A stretch of 18,825 bases of DNA from Pseudomonas sp. UBA5782 (GCA_002418465.1 DIEE01000142.1:954-19778); one strand, 5' to 3'; shown: positions 1 through 7,925, counted from the first letter of the stretch. The notes: a model not told the origin generated them from the sequence alone. Numbers and translations: made by a program.

Positions 1-171
1 CTGCGGGCCCTGCACGGCGAGCATGGCGAGGTCGGCGCGCTCGCGCAGCTCGACGGCGAAGCCTTCGCTGCACTGGCGCATCCAGGCCAGGTCCTTGTCG
101 CGGGTGGCGGCATTCACCACCAGACGGTAGCCGTCGTCAGTGAGGTAGACGATCAGGTCGTCGACCACGCC
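1..171 (-). other. Internal GcvT (aminomethyltransferase) fragment joined in frame to acs
   Basis: In the acs frame, bases 171 to 1 read GVVDDLIVYLTDDGYRLVVN and then a stretch ending ELRERADLAMLAVQGPQ. From memory this matches the internal part of glycine-cleavage T-protein (E. coli GcvT around residues 97-155: GGVIDDLIVY, RLVVNSATREKDL, MIAVQGP). It does not resemble any Acs C-terminus I know. The shared peptide GVVDDLI (151-171) fits both the Acs end and the GcvT segment, so the join lies within about 20 bases of coincident sequence. The first ~95 residues expected of GcvT are missing. Either the assembly crossed over at a short shared word, or a real recombination fused acs to a truncated gcvT. 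The sequence alone cannot decide. Confidence 0.72.
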
Positions 172-2067
172 CGGATCGGCCAGGGTCGAGGTATCGCCCA
201 GTTCGTCCAGCTCGTTGCAGGCGATCTTGCGCAGGATGCGCCGCATGATCTTGCCGGAACGGGTCTTCGGCAGGCTTGGCGCCCATTGCAATGCGTCCGG
301 CTTGGCGAAGCTGCCGATCTCGCCGGCGACCCGCTTGAGCAGGTCCTGCCTGAGCCCGTCGCTTGGCTGGGCGCCGTTCATCAAGGTGACGAAGGCATAC
401 AGCCCCTGGCCCTTCACCGCATGCGGGCAGCCGACCACCGCGGCCTCGGCGACTTCGTCATGGCTGACCAGCGCGCTTTCCACTTCGGCGGTGCCGATGC
501 GGTGGCCGGAGACGTTGATCACGTCGTCGACGCGGCCGGTGATCCAGTAGTCGCCGTCCTCGTCACGGCGCGCGCCGTCGCCGGTGAAGTAGTAGCCGGG
601 GTACTGCGAGAAGTAGGTGTCGATCAGCCGCTGGTGATCGCCGTAGATGCTGCGGATCTGGCTCGGCCAGCTGGCCTTGATCGCCAGCATGCCGGCGCCG
701 GCACCGACGATTTCCTGGCCCTGTTCGTCGAGGATCACCGGCTGTACGCCGAAGAACGGCTGCGTCGCCGAGCCGGGCTTGAGCGCCATGGCGCCGGGCA
801 GCGGGGTGATCATGATGGCGCCGGTTTCGGTCTGCCACCAGGTGTCGGCGATCGGGCAGCGGCTATCACCGACCACCTCGTAGAACCATTCCCAGGCTTC
901 CGGGTTGATCGGCTCGCCGGCGCTGGCGAGCAGGCGCAGGCTGGCGCGCGAAGTGCGCAGCACCGGTTCGTCACCCTCGCGCATCAGCGCGCGGATCGCC
1001 GTGGGCGCGGTGTAGAAGATGTTCACCCGGTGCTTGTCGACCACCTGCCAGAAGCGCGAGGCGTCCGGGTAGTTCGGCACGCCCTCGAACATCAGGGTGG
1101 TGGCGCCGTTCGCCAGCGGTCCGTAGACCACGTAGTCGTGGCCGGTGATCCAGCCGAGGTCGGCGGTGCACCAGTGGATTTCGCCGTCGTGGTAGTCCAG
1201 CGCGTAGCGATGGGTCATCGCCGCGCCGAGCAGGTAGCCGCCGGTGCTGTGCAGCACGCCCTTGGGTTTGCCGGTGCTGCCGGAGGTGTAGAGGACGAAC
1301 AGCGGGTCCTCGGCGTCCATCGGTTCCGGCGGGCATTCGGCGGAGGCCTGGCGCACCGCCTGGTGATACCAGAGGTCGCGGCCCTCGACCCATTCGATCT
1401 CGCCCTGGGTGCGCTCCACCACCAGCACGGTGGAAACCTCCGGGCAACGCTGCAAGGCCTGGTCGACGTTGTTCTTCAGCGGCACGTACCTGCCGCCGCG
1501 CACGCCTTCATCGGCGGTGATCACGGTGTGGCAGTCGGCATCGAGGATGCGGTCGCGCAGGGCGTCCGGGGAGAAGCCGCCGAACACCACCGAATGGATC
1601 GCGCCGATGCGCGTGCAGGCGAGCATGGCGTAGGCGGCCTCGGGAATCATCGGCATGTAGATGCACACCCGGTCGCCCTTCTTCACGCCACGGCTCTTCA
1701 GCACGTTGGCCAGGCGGCAGACGTGGTGGTGCAGCTTGCGGTAGGTGATCTGCGCCGACTCGCTGGGGTTGTCGCCTTCCCAGATGATGGCGATCTGTTC
1801 GCCGCGCTTTTCCAGGTGACGGTCGATGCAGTTGTGGCTGACGTTGAGCTGGCCGCCCTTGAACCAGGACGCGTGGCCGCGGCGCATGTCGCTTTCGTGG
1901 AGGGTGTCCCAGGGCTTGATCCAGTCGAGGAAGGCCGTCGCCTGTTCGGCCCAGAACACCTCGGGCTGCTCGACGGATTGCCGGTAGAGGCGCTGATAGT
2001 CGTCACGGTCCAGGTGCGCGTACTGCCGCACCGCGTCATTGACGGGGTGGGTGCTGATCTCGAACAT
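1..2067 (-). CDS. acs: Acetyl-CoA synthetase (AMP-forming), 3' end fused in frame to a GcvT-like segment and cut by the window edge
   Basis: Activates acetate to acetyl-CoA through acetyl-AMP in the cytoplasm. Translated from the ATG at 2067 the protein starts MFEISTHPVNDAV. It carries the nucleotide-binding loop YTSGSTGKPKGV (residues ~260-271), the WWQTETG motif (~410-416) and the C-terminal PKTRSGKIMRR (~600-610), whose lysine (~606) is the residue acetylated in Acs enzymes. A Shine-Dalgarno AAGGAAA lies six bases upstream and overlaps an A-rich Hfq/Crc-type site. Acs proteins normally end near residue 645-652. Here the frame passes the usual ending STLADPGVVDDLI (residues ~627-639) and continues without a stop into about 50 residues that look like glycine-cleavage T-protein, up to base 1. 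Acs identity is very secure; the C-terminus is abnormal (see separate entry). It lies downstream of pgi on the same strand, as in other pseudomonads. Confidence 0.93.
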   Translation of the reverse strand, partial: MFEISTHPVNDAVRQYAHLDRDDYQRLYRQSVEQPEVFWAEQATAFLDWIKPWDTLHESDMRRGHASWFKGGQLNVSHNCIDRHLEKRGEQIAIIWEGDNPSESAQITYRKLHHHVCRLANVLKSRGVKKGDRVCIYMPMIPEAAYAMLACTRIGAIHSVVFGGFSPDALRDRILDADCHTVITADEGVRGGRYVPLKNNVDQALQRCPEVSTVLVVERTQGEIEWVEGRDLWYHQAVRQASAECPPEPMDAEDPLFVLYTSGSTGKPKGVLHSTGGYLLGAAMTHRYALDYHDGEIHWCTADLGWITGHDYVVYGPLANGATTLMFEGVPNYPDASRFWQVVDKHRVNIFYTAPTAIRALMREGDEPVLRTSRASLRLLASAGEPINPEAWEWFYEVVGDSRCPIADTWWQTETGAIMITPLPGAMALKPGSATQPFFGVQPVILDEQGQEIVGAGAGMLAIKASWPSQIRSIYGDHQRLIDTYFSQYPGYYFTGDGARRDEDGDYWITGRVDDVINVSGHRIGTAEVESALVSHDEVAEAAVVGCPHAVKGQGLYAFVTLMNGAQPSDGLRQDLLKRVAGEIGSFAKPDALQWAPSLPKTRSGKIMRRILRKIACNELDELGDTSTLADPGVVDDLIVYLTDDGYRLVVNAATRDKDLAWMRQCSEGFAVELRERADLAMLAVQGPQ

Positions 2068-2073
2068 GGGCGG

Positions 2074-2087
2074 TTTCCTTTGTTTTT
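2074..2087 (-). promoter_or_regulatory. acs ribosome-binding site overlapping an A-rich Hfq/Crc (CA) motif
   Basis: On the minus strand the leader reads ACAAAAACAAAGGAAACC just before the acs ATG. AAAAACAA (2080-2087) fits the AANAANAA pattern bound by Hfq with Crc in Pseudomonas, and it overlaps the Shine-Dalgarno AAGGAAA (2074-2080). Binding there would block ribosome loading, the usual mode of catabolite repression. That acs is repressed here is inferred from the motif and its position. Confidence 0.6.
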
Positions 2088-2191
2088 GTATCCGCTGTGT
2101 TCTTAGGTTGCACCTGTGCTGCCGGCGCATTCAAGTACCGGTGGCCGGGTGGCAGATGTCTTTAGGTGTAGGAATGTTTCGGCGGGAGCGC

Positions 2192-2217
2192 CCGCGCGGC
2201 GAGGGCTCGCCGCGCGG
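2192..2217. repeat. Perfect 12-bp inverted repeat between pgi and acs
   Basis: CCGCGCGGCGAG (2192-2203) and its exact reverse complement (2206-2217) are separated by two bases, 13 bases after the pgi stop codon. No T-run follows on either strand, so it is not a canonical intrinsic terminator. It could stabilise or help end the pgi transcript. The rest of the 162-bp gap holds the acs leader, and I find no convincing sigma-70 promoter in it. Confidence 0.6.
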
Positions 2218-2229
2218 TGCGAAGGGCGA

Positions 2230-3894
2230 TCAGCCGCGGTGACGGCCGCGGAAGTAGTCGATCAGGCCCTGGGTGGAGGCATCTTCGGCGGCGTCCGTCT
2301 CGTAGGCGGTGAGCTTCTGGTAGACCGCCTTGCCGAGGTCCTTGCCCAGCTCGACGCCCCACTGGTCGAAGGAGTTGATCCCCCAGATCACCCCCTGGAC
2401 GAACACCTTGTGCTCGTAGAGCGCGATCAGCGCGCCGAGGCGGCGCGGGCTGATGCGTTCCAGCACAATGGTGTTGCTCGGGCGGTTGCCGGGGATCACC
2501 TTGTGCGGCGCCAGGCGCTCCACTTCGGCTTCGTCCAGGCCCTTCTCGCGCAGCTCGGCCTCGGCCTCGGCGCGGGTCTTGCCGCGCATCAGCGCCTGGC
2601 TCTGCGACAGGCAGTTGGCGTACAGCCACTGGTGATGGTCGGCGACCGGGTTGAAGCTGACCACCGGCACGATGAAGTCCGACGGAATCAGCGGTGTGCC
2701 CTGGTGCAGCAACTGGTGATAGGCGTGCTGGCCGTTGCAGCCGACGCCGCCCCAGATGATCGGCCCGGTATCGCAGGACACCGGCGAGCCGTCCTGGCGC
2801 ACGGTCTTGCCGTTGGACTCCATGTCCAGCTGCTGCAGGTGTTTGACGAAGTTGCGCAGGTAGTGGTCGTACGGCAGGAAGGCATGGCTCTGCGCGTCCC
2901 AGAAGTTGTTGTACCAGACCCCCAGCATGGCCAGCAGCACCGGCATGTTCTTCTCGAACGGCGCGGTGCGGAAGTGCGTGTCCATGGTGTAGGCGCCGGA
3001 GAGCAGCTCCTTGAAGTTGGACATGCCCACTGCCAGCGCGATCGGCAGGCCGATGGCCGACCACAGCGAATAGCGCCCGCCGACCCAGTCCCACATCGGG
3101 AACACGTTCTTCTCGAGGATGCCGAACGCCACGGCGGCCGGCTTGTTGCTTGTGACCGCGATGAAATGGCGGTAGAGCTTTTCCTGGGTGCCGCCGCGGG
3201 CCAGGTACCAGGTGCGCGCGGCCTGGGCGTTCTTCAGGGTTTCCAGGGTGCCGAAGGTCTTGCTGGAAATGATGAACAGCGTGGTTTCGACGTTCAGCTT
3301 GCCCATCACTTCGCGGAACTCGCTGCCGTCGATGTTGGCCAGGTAGTGGCAGCGCACGCCGTTCTGGGTGAACGGCAGCAGCGCTTCGGAAACCAGCTGC
3401 GGGCCGAGGAAGGAGCCGCCGATACCGATGTTGACCACGTCGGTGATGGTCTTGTCGTTGTAGCCGCGCCACTGGTTGGTATGGATGCGGCCGACCACGT
3501 CGGTCATCTGGTTCAGCACCTGGTGGACGTCGGGCATGATGTTGCGCTCGTCGACCATGATGCATTCGCCGACCGGGCGGCGCAGCGCGGTGTGCAGCAC
3601 CGGGCGCTTCTCCGAGGCGTTGATCGGCTGGCCTTCGAACATCGCGTGCAGCGCCTGCTCGACGCCGGCCTCGCGCGCCAGGCTGACCAGCAGGTCGCGG
3701 GTTTCATGGCTGATCAGGTTCTTCGAGTAGTCCAGGAACAGGCCGCAGGCGCTCAGGGAAAATTCGCTGAAGCGTTGCGGGTCCGAGGCGAAGGCCTCGC
3801 GCATGCTGAAGCGTTGCATGTCCAGCCGGTGATCGGCGAGGGCTTTCCAGGAGGGGAGGGAAGTTACGTCGAGGGGATTCTGGTAGTACGCCAT
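2230..3894 (-). CDS. pgi: Glucose-6-phosphate isomerase
   Basis: Interconverts glucose-6-phosphate and fructose-6-phosphate in the cytoplasm. In pseudomonads, which lack a standard upper glycolysis, it serves mainly gluconeogenesis and the Entner-Doudoroff cycle. The 554-residue protein has the usual full length. Visible hallmarks are the phosphate-binding GIGGSFLGP (157-165), SKTFGT (211-216), PGI signature 1 around WVGGRYSLWS (270-279), the catalytic glutamate in MESNGK (Glu359), His390 in GQHAYHQ, and signature 2 ending FDQWGVELGK with the active-site lysine (Lys518). The start MAYYQNPLDV at 3894 is the first ATG in the conserved N-terminus. The gene stands alone between the panC terminator and the acs leader. 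Confidence 0.97.
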   Translation of the reverse strand: MAYYQNPLDVTSLPSWKALADHRLDMQRFSMREAFASDPQRFSEFSLSACGLFLDYSKNLISHETRDLLVSLAREAGVEQALHAMFEGQPINASEKRPVLHTALRRPVGECIMVDERNIMPDVHQVLNQMTDVVGRIHTNQWRGYNDKTITDVVNIGIGGSFLGPQLVSEALLPFTQNGVRCHYLANIDGSEFREVMGKLNVETTLFIISSKTFGTLETLKNAQAARTWYLARGGTQEKLYRHFIAVTSNKPAAVAFGILEKNVFPMWDWVGGRYSLWSAIGLPIALAVGMSNFKELLSGAYTMDTHFRTAPFEKNMPVLLAMLGVWYNNFWDAQSHAFLPYDHYLRNFVKHLQQLDMESNGKTVRQDGSPVSCDTGPIIWGGVGCNGQHAYHQLLHQGTPLIPSDFIVPVVSFNPVADHHQWLYANCLSQSQALMRGKTRAEAEAELREKGLDEAEVERLAPHKVIPGNRPSNTIVLERISPRRLGALIALYEHKVFVQGVIWGINSFDQWGVELGKDLGKAVYQKLTAYETDAAEDASTQGLIDYFRGRHRG

Positions 3895-3985
3895 GAATGT
3901 CCGGCTTCCTTAGCTTGAGCCTTGTTCAGGCACCGCGATCGCATCGACCGGGCGCATGTCCTATACCGCTGAACTGCTTGGAACA

Positions 3986-4015
3986 GGAAAAGCCCCCAGT
4001 GTTCCGGGGCTTCTC
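3986..4015 (-). terminator. Intrinsic terminator after panC
   Basis: On the minus strand AAGCCCC, a short loop and GGGGGCTT form a hairpin followed by TTTTCC, about 50 bases downstream of the panC stop. It should end the panB-panC transcript before pgi. The whole panC-pgi gap (3895-4065) contains nothing else recognisable, and in particular no panD. Confidence 0.7.
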
Positions 4016-4065
4016 GAATCTAGCGCGCCGCTCTGCCCCGAGGGCTGGCGGCATCCCTCGGGCGC

Positions 4066-4926
4066 TCAGCCGGCCGGCGGCAGATCGAGGGCCAGGTTGT
4101 CGATCAGCCGCGTGCTGCCCAGGTAGGCGGCGGCGAGAATCACCAGTTGGCGGTCTTCCGGGCGCGGTGCACGCAGGTGGGCGGCCTCGCGGATTTCCAG
4201 GTAGTCGATGCGCAGACCGGCCTGTTCCTGCTCGGCGCGTGCCTGTTCGATGAGCGCGGCGCGGTCGGCGTTACCGGCGCGCAGGGCGTCAGCCAGGCGC
4301 GTCATGCTGCGGTACAGCGCTGGCGCGGTGGCACGCTGATGTTCGTCGAGGTAGCCGTTGCGCGAGGACAGCGCCAGCCCGTCGGCGGCGCGCACGGTTG
4401 GCGCGCCGATGATCTCGATCGGCAGGTTGAGGTCGGCGACCATCTTGCGGATCACCGCCAGTTGCTGGAAATCCTTCTGGCCGAAGATCGCGACGTCCGG
4501 CTGGACCATGTTGAACAGTTTGTTGACCACCGTGGCGACGCCCTCGAAATGGCCGGGGCGGCTGGCGCCACAGAGGCCTTCGGAGACCTCGGGTACGCTG
4601 ACGCGGGTCTGGCCGTCGGCACCGTTGGGGTACATCTGCTCGACGCTGGGGGCGAACAGCAGGTCGCAACCGGCGGCGAGCAGTTTTTCCTGGTCGGCCG
4701 GCAGTGTGCGCGGGTAGGTTGCCAGGTCCTCGCGCGGGCCGAACTGCAGCGGGTTGACGAAAATGCTGGCGACCACGAAATCGGCGTGCTCGGCGATCTG
4801 TTCGACCAGCGCAGCGTGGCCGGCGTGCAGGTTGCCCATGGTCGGCACCAGGCCGATGCGCTGGCCGGCGCGGCGCGCCTGCAGCACGGCTGCGCGCAGC
4901 TCGGCGACGGTGTGTACGGTGATCAT
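4066..4926 (-). CDS. panC: Pantothenate synthetase (pantoate-beta-alanine ligase)
   Basis: Joins pantoate and beta-alanine using ATP, the last step of pantothenate (vitamin B5) synthesis. The 286-residue protein starts MITVHTVAEL at the ATG 4926. The open frame extends further upstream, but that part lies over panB and the panC family starts here. Motifs: the ATP-binding PTMGNLHAGH near residues 25-34 (the HIGH-type motif of this nucleotidyltransferase family), FVNPLQFGPREDL, and GQKDFQQLAVIRKMV in the middle. Its ATG overlaps the panB stop (ATGA, 4923-4926), indicating translational coupling. A terminator follows. The substrate beta-alanine normally comes from PanD, which is not encoded next to it here. 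Confidence 0.96.
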   Translation of the reverse strand: MITVHTVAELRAAVLQARRAGQRIGLVPTMGNLHAGHAALVEQIAEHADFVVASIFVNPLQFGPREDLATYPRTLPADQEKLLAAGCDLLFAPSVEQMYPNGADGQTRVSVPEVSEGLCGASRPGHFEGVATVVNKLFNMVQPDVAIFGQKDFQQLAVIRKMVADLNLPIEIIGAPTVRAADGLALSSRNGYLDEHQRATAPALYRSMTRLADALRAGNADRAALIEQARAEQEQAGLRIDYLEIREAAHLRAPRPEDRQLVILAAAYLGSTRLIDNLALDLPPAG

Positions 4927-5723
4927 GCGGAGAACCCGTGCTCGGCGGCGGGGAAGCTGACCGCCTTCACTTCGCGGACGTAGGCGGCGAGGGCGTCCTG
5001 CACGCTGCCCTGGCCGTCCATGAAGTTCTTCACGAATTTCGGCACGCGACCGGAGAGTGACAGGCCGAGCATGTCGTGCAACACCAGCACCTGGCCATCG
5101 GTGGCGCTGCCGGCGCCGATGCCGATCACCGGAATCTTCACCGCCTGGGTGATCTCCGCGGCCAGCTCGCTGGGCACGCATTCGAGCAGCAGCATGGCCA
5201 CGCCGGCCTGCTCCAGCGCCACGGCATCGGCGCGCAGCTGGCGCGCCTGGGTGTCGCCGCGGCCCTGCACCTTGTACCCGCCGAGGATGTTCACCGCCTG
5301 CGGGGTTAGGCCCAGGTGCGCGCACACCGGAATGCCGCGCTCGGCGAGCAGACGGATCGAGTCGGCCAGCCAGGCGGCGCCTTCGACCTTGACCATGTGC
5401 GCGCCGGCCTTCATCAGCAGCGCGGAGTTGTTCAGCGTCTGCTCGGTGGTGGCGTTGGCCATGAACGGCAGGTCGGCGACGATCATCGCGCCCTTGTTGC
5501 CGCGCTTCACGCAGGCCGTGTGGTAGACCATTTCCTCGACGCTGACCGGCAGCGTGCTGTCGTGGCCCTGCAGGACCATGCCCAGGGAATCGCCGATCAG
5601 CAGCATGTCCACTCCGGCGGCGCAGCAGGCGTCGGCGAAGGTGGCGTCATAGCAGGTCAGCATGGCGATCTTCTCACCCTGCTGCTTGAGCTTTTGCAGG
5701 GAGGTCAGGGTTGTTTCAGGCAT
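4923..5723 (-). CDS. panB: 3-methyl-2-oxobutanoate hydroxymethyltransferase
   Basis: Transfers a hydroxymethyl group from methylenetetrahydrofolate to ketoisovalerate, making ketopantoate, the first committed step to pantothenate. I chose the start MPETTLTSLQKLKQQ at 5723 because family alignment begins there; the open frame runs on to 5846 without family resemblance. The 266-residue length is normal. Conserved segments visible are IAMLTCYDATFA, DMLLIGDSLGMV (metal-binding Asp), ADLPFMAN, HLGLTPQ and IPVIGIGAGSATDGQVLVLHDMLG. It overlaps panC by four bases. A sigma-70-like promoter lies about 150 bases upstream, after folK. Confidence 0.97.
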   Translation of the reverse strand: MPETTLTSLQKLKQQGEKIAMLTCYDATFADACCAAGVDMLLIGDSLGMVLQGHDSTLPVSVEEMVYHTACVKRGNKGAMIVADLPFMANATTEQTLNNSALLMKAGAHMVKVEGAAWLADSIRLLAERGIPVCAHLGLTPQAVNILGGYKVQGRGDTQARQLRADAVALEQAGVAMLLLECVPSELAAEITQAVKIPVIGIGAGSATDGQVLVLHDMLGLSLSGRVPKFVKNFMDGQGSVQDALAAYVREVKAVSFPAAEHGFSA

Positions 5724-5868
5724 GGAAAAGGTCCTCTTCGCAGGCGGTGTGAAGCTGCTGCGCGAGGTCGCTTGCGTGGCCCGAAGGCCCGCAGGGAGTG
5801 GCTCGCATGACACTTCACCCGTCCTGATCGCACCGGTTTTTCGCACCGGCTCTGGGCAACGGGACGCC

Positions 5869-5898
5869 TATAGTCCCGATGGGGGGGCATGAAGTCAA
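5869..5898 (-). promoter_or_regulatory. Probable sigma-70 promoter for panB-panC
   Basis: On the minus strand TTGACT (5893-5898) is followed after 18 bases by ACTATA (5869-5874), pointing toward panB. The -10 sits inside a small inverted repeat GGGAC/GTCCC (5861-5877). Leader length to the panB ATG would be about 140 bases. Promoter inferred by consensus only. Confidence 0.5.
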
Positions 5899-5919
5899 TT
5901 ATGTGGTGTTACCGCCGTG

Positions 5920-6411
5920 TTACGGCGTTACCGGCAGTCGCTCGAGTCCGCTGAACGGGCAGGCGGCGAGCAGCTCGCCAAGGGCGCGACCGTCGGCCAG
6001 GCGCAGTCCGGGGGCGATTTCCGCCAGCGGATAGAGGACGAAGGCGCGCGCCTGCATATGGTAGTGCGGCACGCGCAGCCGGGGCTCGTCGATCAACCGG
6101 TCGCCGAACAGCAGGATATCCAGGTCGAGGGTGCGCGGGCCCCAGCGTTCAGCCTTGCGCTGCCGGCCCTGCTCCTGCTCGATGGCCTGCAGCGCATCGA
6201 GCAGCGCCAGCGGCGCCAGCGCGGTATCCAGCGCGGCGACGGCGTTCAGGTAGCGCGGCTGGTCGGGCGGGCCGAGCGGATCGCTGGCATAGAAGGAGGA
6301 GACGGCGGCGAGCTTGGATAGCGGCAGTTCGCCAATCGCACGCAGGGCGGCGCCGAGCTGGGCGAGAGGTTCGGCGAGGTTGCTGCCGAGCCCCAGGTAG
6401 ACCCGTTCCAT
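5920..6411 (-). CDS. folK: 6-hydroxymethyl-7,8-dihydropterin pyrophosphokinase
   Basis: Transfers pyrophosphate from ATP to hydroxymethyldihydropterin in folate synthesis. The 163-residue protein starts MERVYLGLGSNLAEP and has the HPPK hallmarks: GLGSNL (6-12), SSFYASDPLG, the RWGPRTLDLDILLFG metal/ATP signature in the middle and VPHYHMQARAFVLYPL near the end. The ATG at 6411 is three bases after the pcnB stop codon, so the two genes are almost certainly one operon and translationally coupled, as in E. coli. It is a short standard-length HPPK with no fused domain. Confidence 0.96.
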   Translation of the reverse strand: MERVYLGLGSNLAEPLAQLGAALRAIGELPLSKLAAVSSFYASDPLGPPDQPRYLNAVAALDTALAPLALLDALQAIEQEQGRQRKAERWGPRTLDLDILLFGDRLIDEPRLRVPHYHMQARAFVLYPLAEIAPGLRLADGRALGELLAACPFSGLERLPVTP

Positions 6412-6414
6412 GGC

Positions 6415-7815
6415 TCAGTCGGCCGAGCTCGGCGCGCCATCCTGCGGACCGCGGCGACGACGGTTGCCACTGCGGCGGCGTTTGCGCGGCGCGCCGCCAC
6501 CGTCGTCCTTGCCGCTGAGGTCACGGATCATGGTGCGCCGCTCGCTGTCGCTGGCGTCCTGGTAATCGGTCCACCAGTCGCCGAGGCCGTCGGTTTCCTC
6601 GCCGGCGCTTTCACGCAGCAGGAGGAAGTCGTAGCCGGCGCGGAAACGCGGGTTTTCCAGCAGCAGGTCGGCGCGCTTGCCGTGGCGGCGCGGCAGGCGT
6701 TCCTGCATGTCCCAGATTTCGCGAATCGGGATGGTGAAACGCTTCGGCACCGCGGTGCGCTGGCATTGCTCGACGATCAGCGTGTGCGCGGCTTCCTGCA
6801 TCGCGGCGATCGGCGGCAGGCCGCGATCCTGCAGCTGCAGCACGCGCGCCGGGAGGGCGGGCCACAGCAGCGCGGCGAAGAGAAACGCCGGCGTTACCGG
6901 CTTGCCTTGGTGGATGCGGTCGTCGGTATTGGCCAGGGCCTGGCGGATCAGCGTGCCGGCGTACTCGGGGTTCTGCTCCAGGGCCCGGGCGCTGGCCGGA
7001 AACAGCGGCGCGTAGAGTCCGTAGTCGAGCAGCAGCTCGAAGGTTTCCTCGGCGTTGCCGGATAGGAACAGTTTGAGTACCTCGTCGAACAGACGCGCCG
7101 AGGGAATTTCCCGCAGCATCGGCGCCAGCCGGCGGATCGGCTCGGCGCTGTGCTTCTCGATGTCGAAATCCAGTTTGGCGGCGAAGCGGACTGCCCGCAG
7201 CATGCGCACCGGGTCTTCCTGGTAGCGCTGCTCGGGCACGCCAATAAGGCGGATCAGGTGGTCGTCGATGTCCTTAACGCCGCGCGCGTAGTCGAGGATG
7301 CGTTCGGTGCTGGGGTCGTAGTAGAGCGCGTTGATGGTGAAATCGCGGCGCTGCGCATCGTTTTCCAGCGTGCCGTAGACGTTGTCGCGCAGGATGCGCC
7401 CACTCTCGTTGCGCGAGGACTGGTTGCTGTCTTCCTCGTCGTCGCCCTGCGGGTGGTTGGCGCGGAAGGTCGCGACTTCGATGATCTCGCGGCCGAAATG
7501 CACGTGGACCAGCTTGAAACGGCGGCCGATCACCCGGGCGTTGCGGAATTCGGCGCGGACCTGTTCGGGCGTGGCGCTGGTGGCGACGTCGAAGTCCTTC
7601 GGCGTGTAGTTGAGCAACAGGTCGCGTACGCAACCTCCGACCAGGTAAGCCTCGTAACCAGCCTTCTGCAGGCGCTCGACGACGCTCACGGCATGGCGGC
7701 TGATCTGCGAATGGGTCAGGGAATGCTGGCGACTGCTCAGCACTTCGGGAGTGCTACGCGGATGCTGGGCGCGGCGCAGGGGCGAGCGGAACGACTGGAA
7801 CAGCTTCTTCAGCAT
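6415..7815 (-). CDS. pcnB: Poly(A) polymerase I
   Basis: Adds 3' poly(A) tails to RNA, promoting their decay. The 466-residue protein shows the class II nucleotidyltransferase core LVGGCVRDLLL (58-68) and the catalytic-aspartate motif DFDVATSATPE (74-84), then RDFTINALYYDP, the conserved EDPVRMLRAVRFAAKLDF block, and a basic Arg/Lys-rich C-terminal tail typical of PcnB and absent from CCA-adding enzymes. I chose the ATG at 7815 (MLKKLFQSFRSPLRR), as in other Pseudomonas PcnB proteins. A GTG three codons earlier (7824) is possible but no better supported. It is the first gene of pcnB-folK and has its own promoter just downstream of the crcZ terminator. Confidence 0.96.
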   Translation of the reverse strand: MLKKLFQSFRSPLRRAQHPRSTPEVLSSRQHSLTHSQISRHAVSVVERLQKAGYEAYLVGGCVRDLLLNYTPKDFDVATSATPEQVRAEFRNARVIGRRFKLVHVHFGREIIEVATFRANHPQGDDEEDSNQSSRNESGRILRDNVYGTLENDAQRRDFTINALYYDPSTERILDYARGVKDIDDHLIRLIGVPEQRYQEDPVRMLRAVRFAAKLDFDIEKHSAEPIRRLAPMLREIPSARLFDEVLKLFLSGNAEETFELLLDYGLYAPLFPASARALEQNPEYAGTLIRQALANTDDRIHQGKPVTPAFLFAALLWPALPARVLQLQDRGLPPIAAMQEAAHTLIVEQCQRTAVPKRFTIPIREIWDMQERLPRRHGKRADLLLENPRFRAGYDFLLLRESAGEETDGLGDWWTDYQDASDSERRTMIRDLSGKDDGGGAPRKRRRSGNRRRRGPQDGAPSSAD

Positions 7816-7876
7816 GGATGGCACTGTTTGGCGGGATGATCGGCCAGGATTGAGAATGACCGCTTGATTTTCGCGG

Positions 7877-7905
7877 ATTCTAGCATTACGAGGGGGGATG
7901 GTGAA
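7877..7905 (-). promoter_or_regulatory. Probable sigma-70 promoter for pcnB-folK
   Basis: Minus strand TTCACC (7900-7905), a 17-base spacer and TAGAAT (7877-7882) preceded by TGC, i.e. an extended -10. It lies 60-90 bases upstream of the pcnB ATG and just after the crcZ terminator hairpin, so pcnB can be transcribed independently of crcZ. Confidence 0.6.
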
Positions 7906-7925
7906 CGACGGATCTTGCGAGGGGG

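Noticed and set aside
286..2106. Long plus-strand open frame of 606 codons opposite acs
   Set aside because: It is the antisense shadow of acs. The minus frame has full Acs motifs, while the plus translation is a low-complexity Ala/Val/Gly/Arg mix typical of GC-rich antisense.
2116..3918. Plus-strand open frame of 600 codons opposite pgi, and another minus frame (2162-3565)
   Set aside because: Both are shadows of pgi, which carries both PGI signatures. Long stop-free antisense frames are expected at this GC content.
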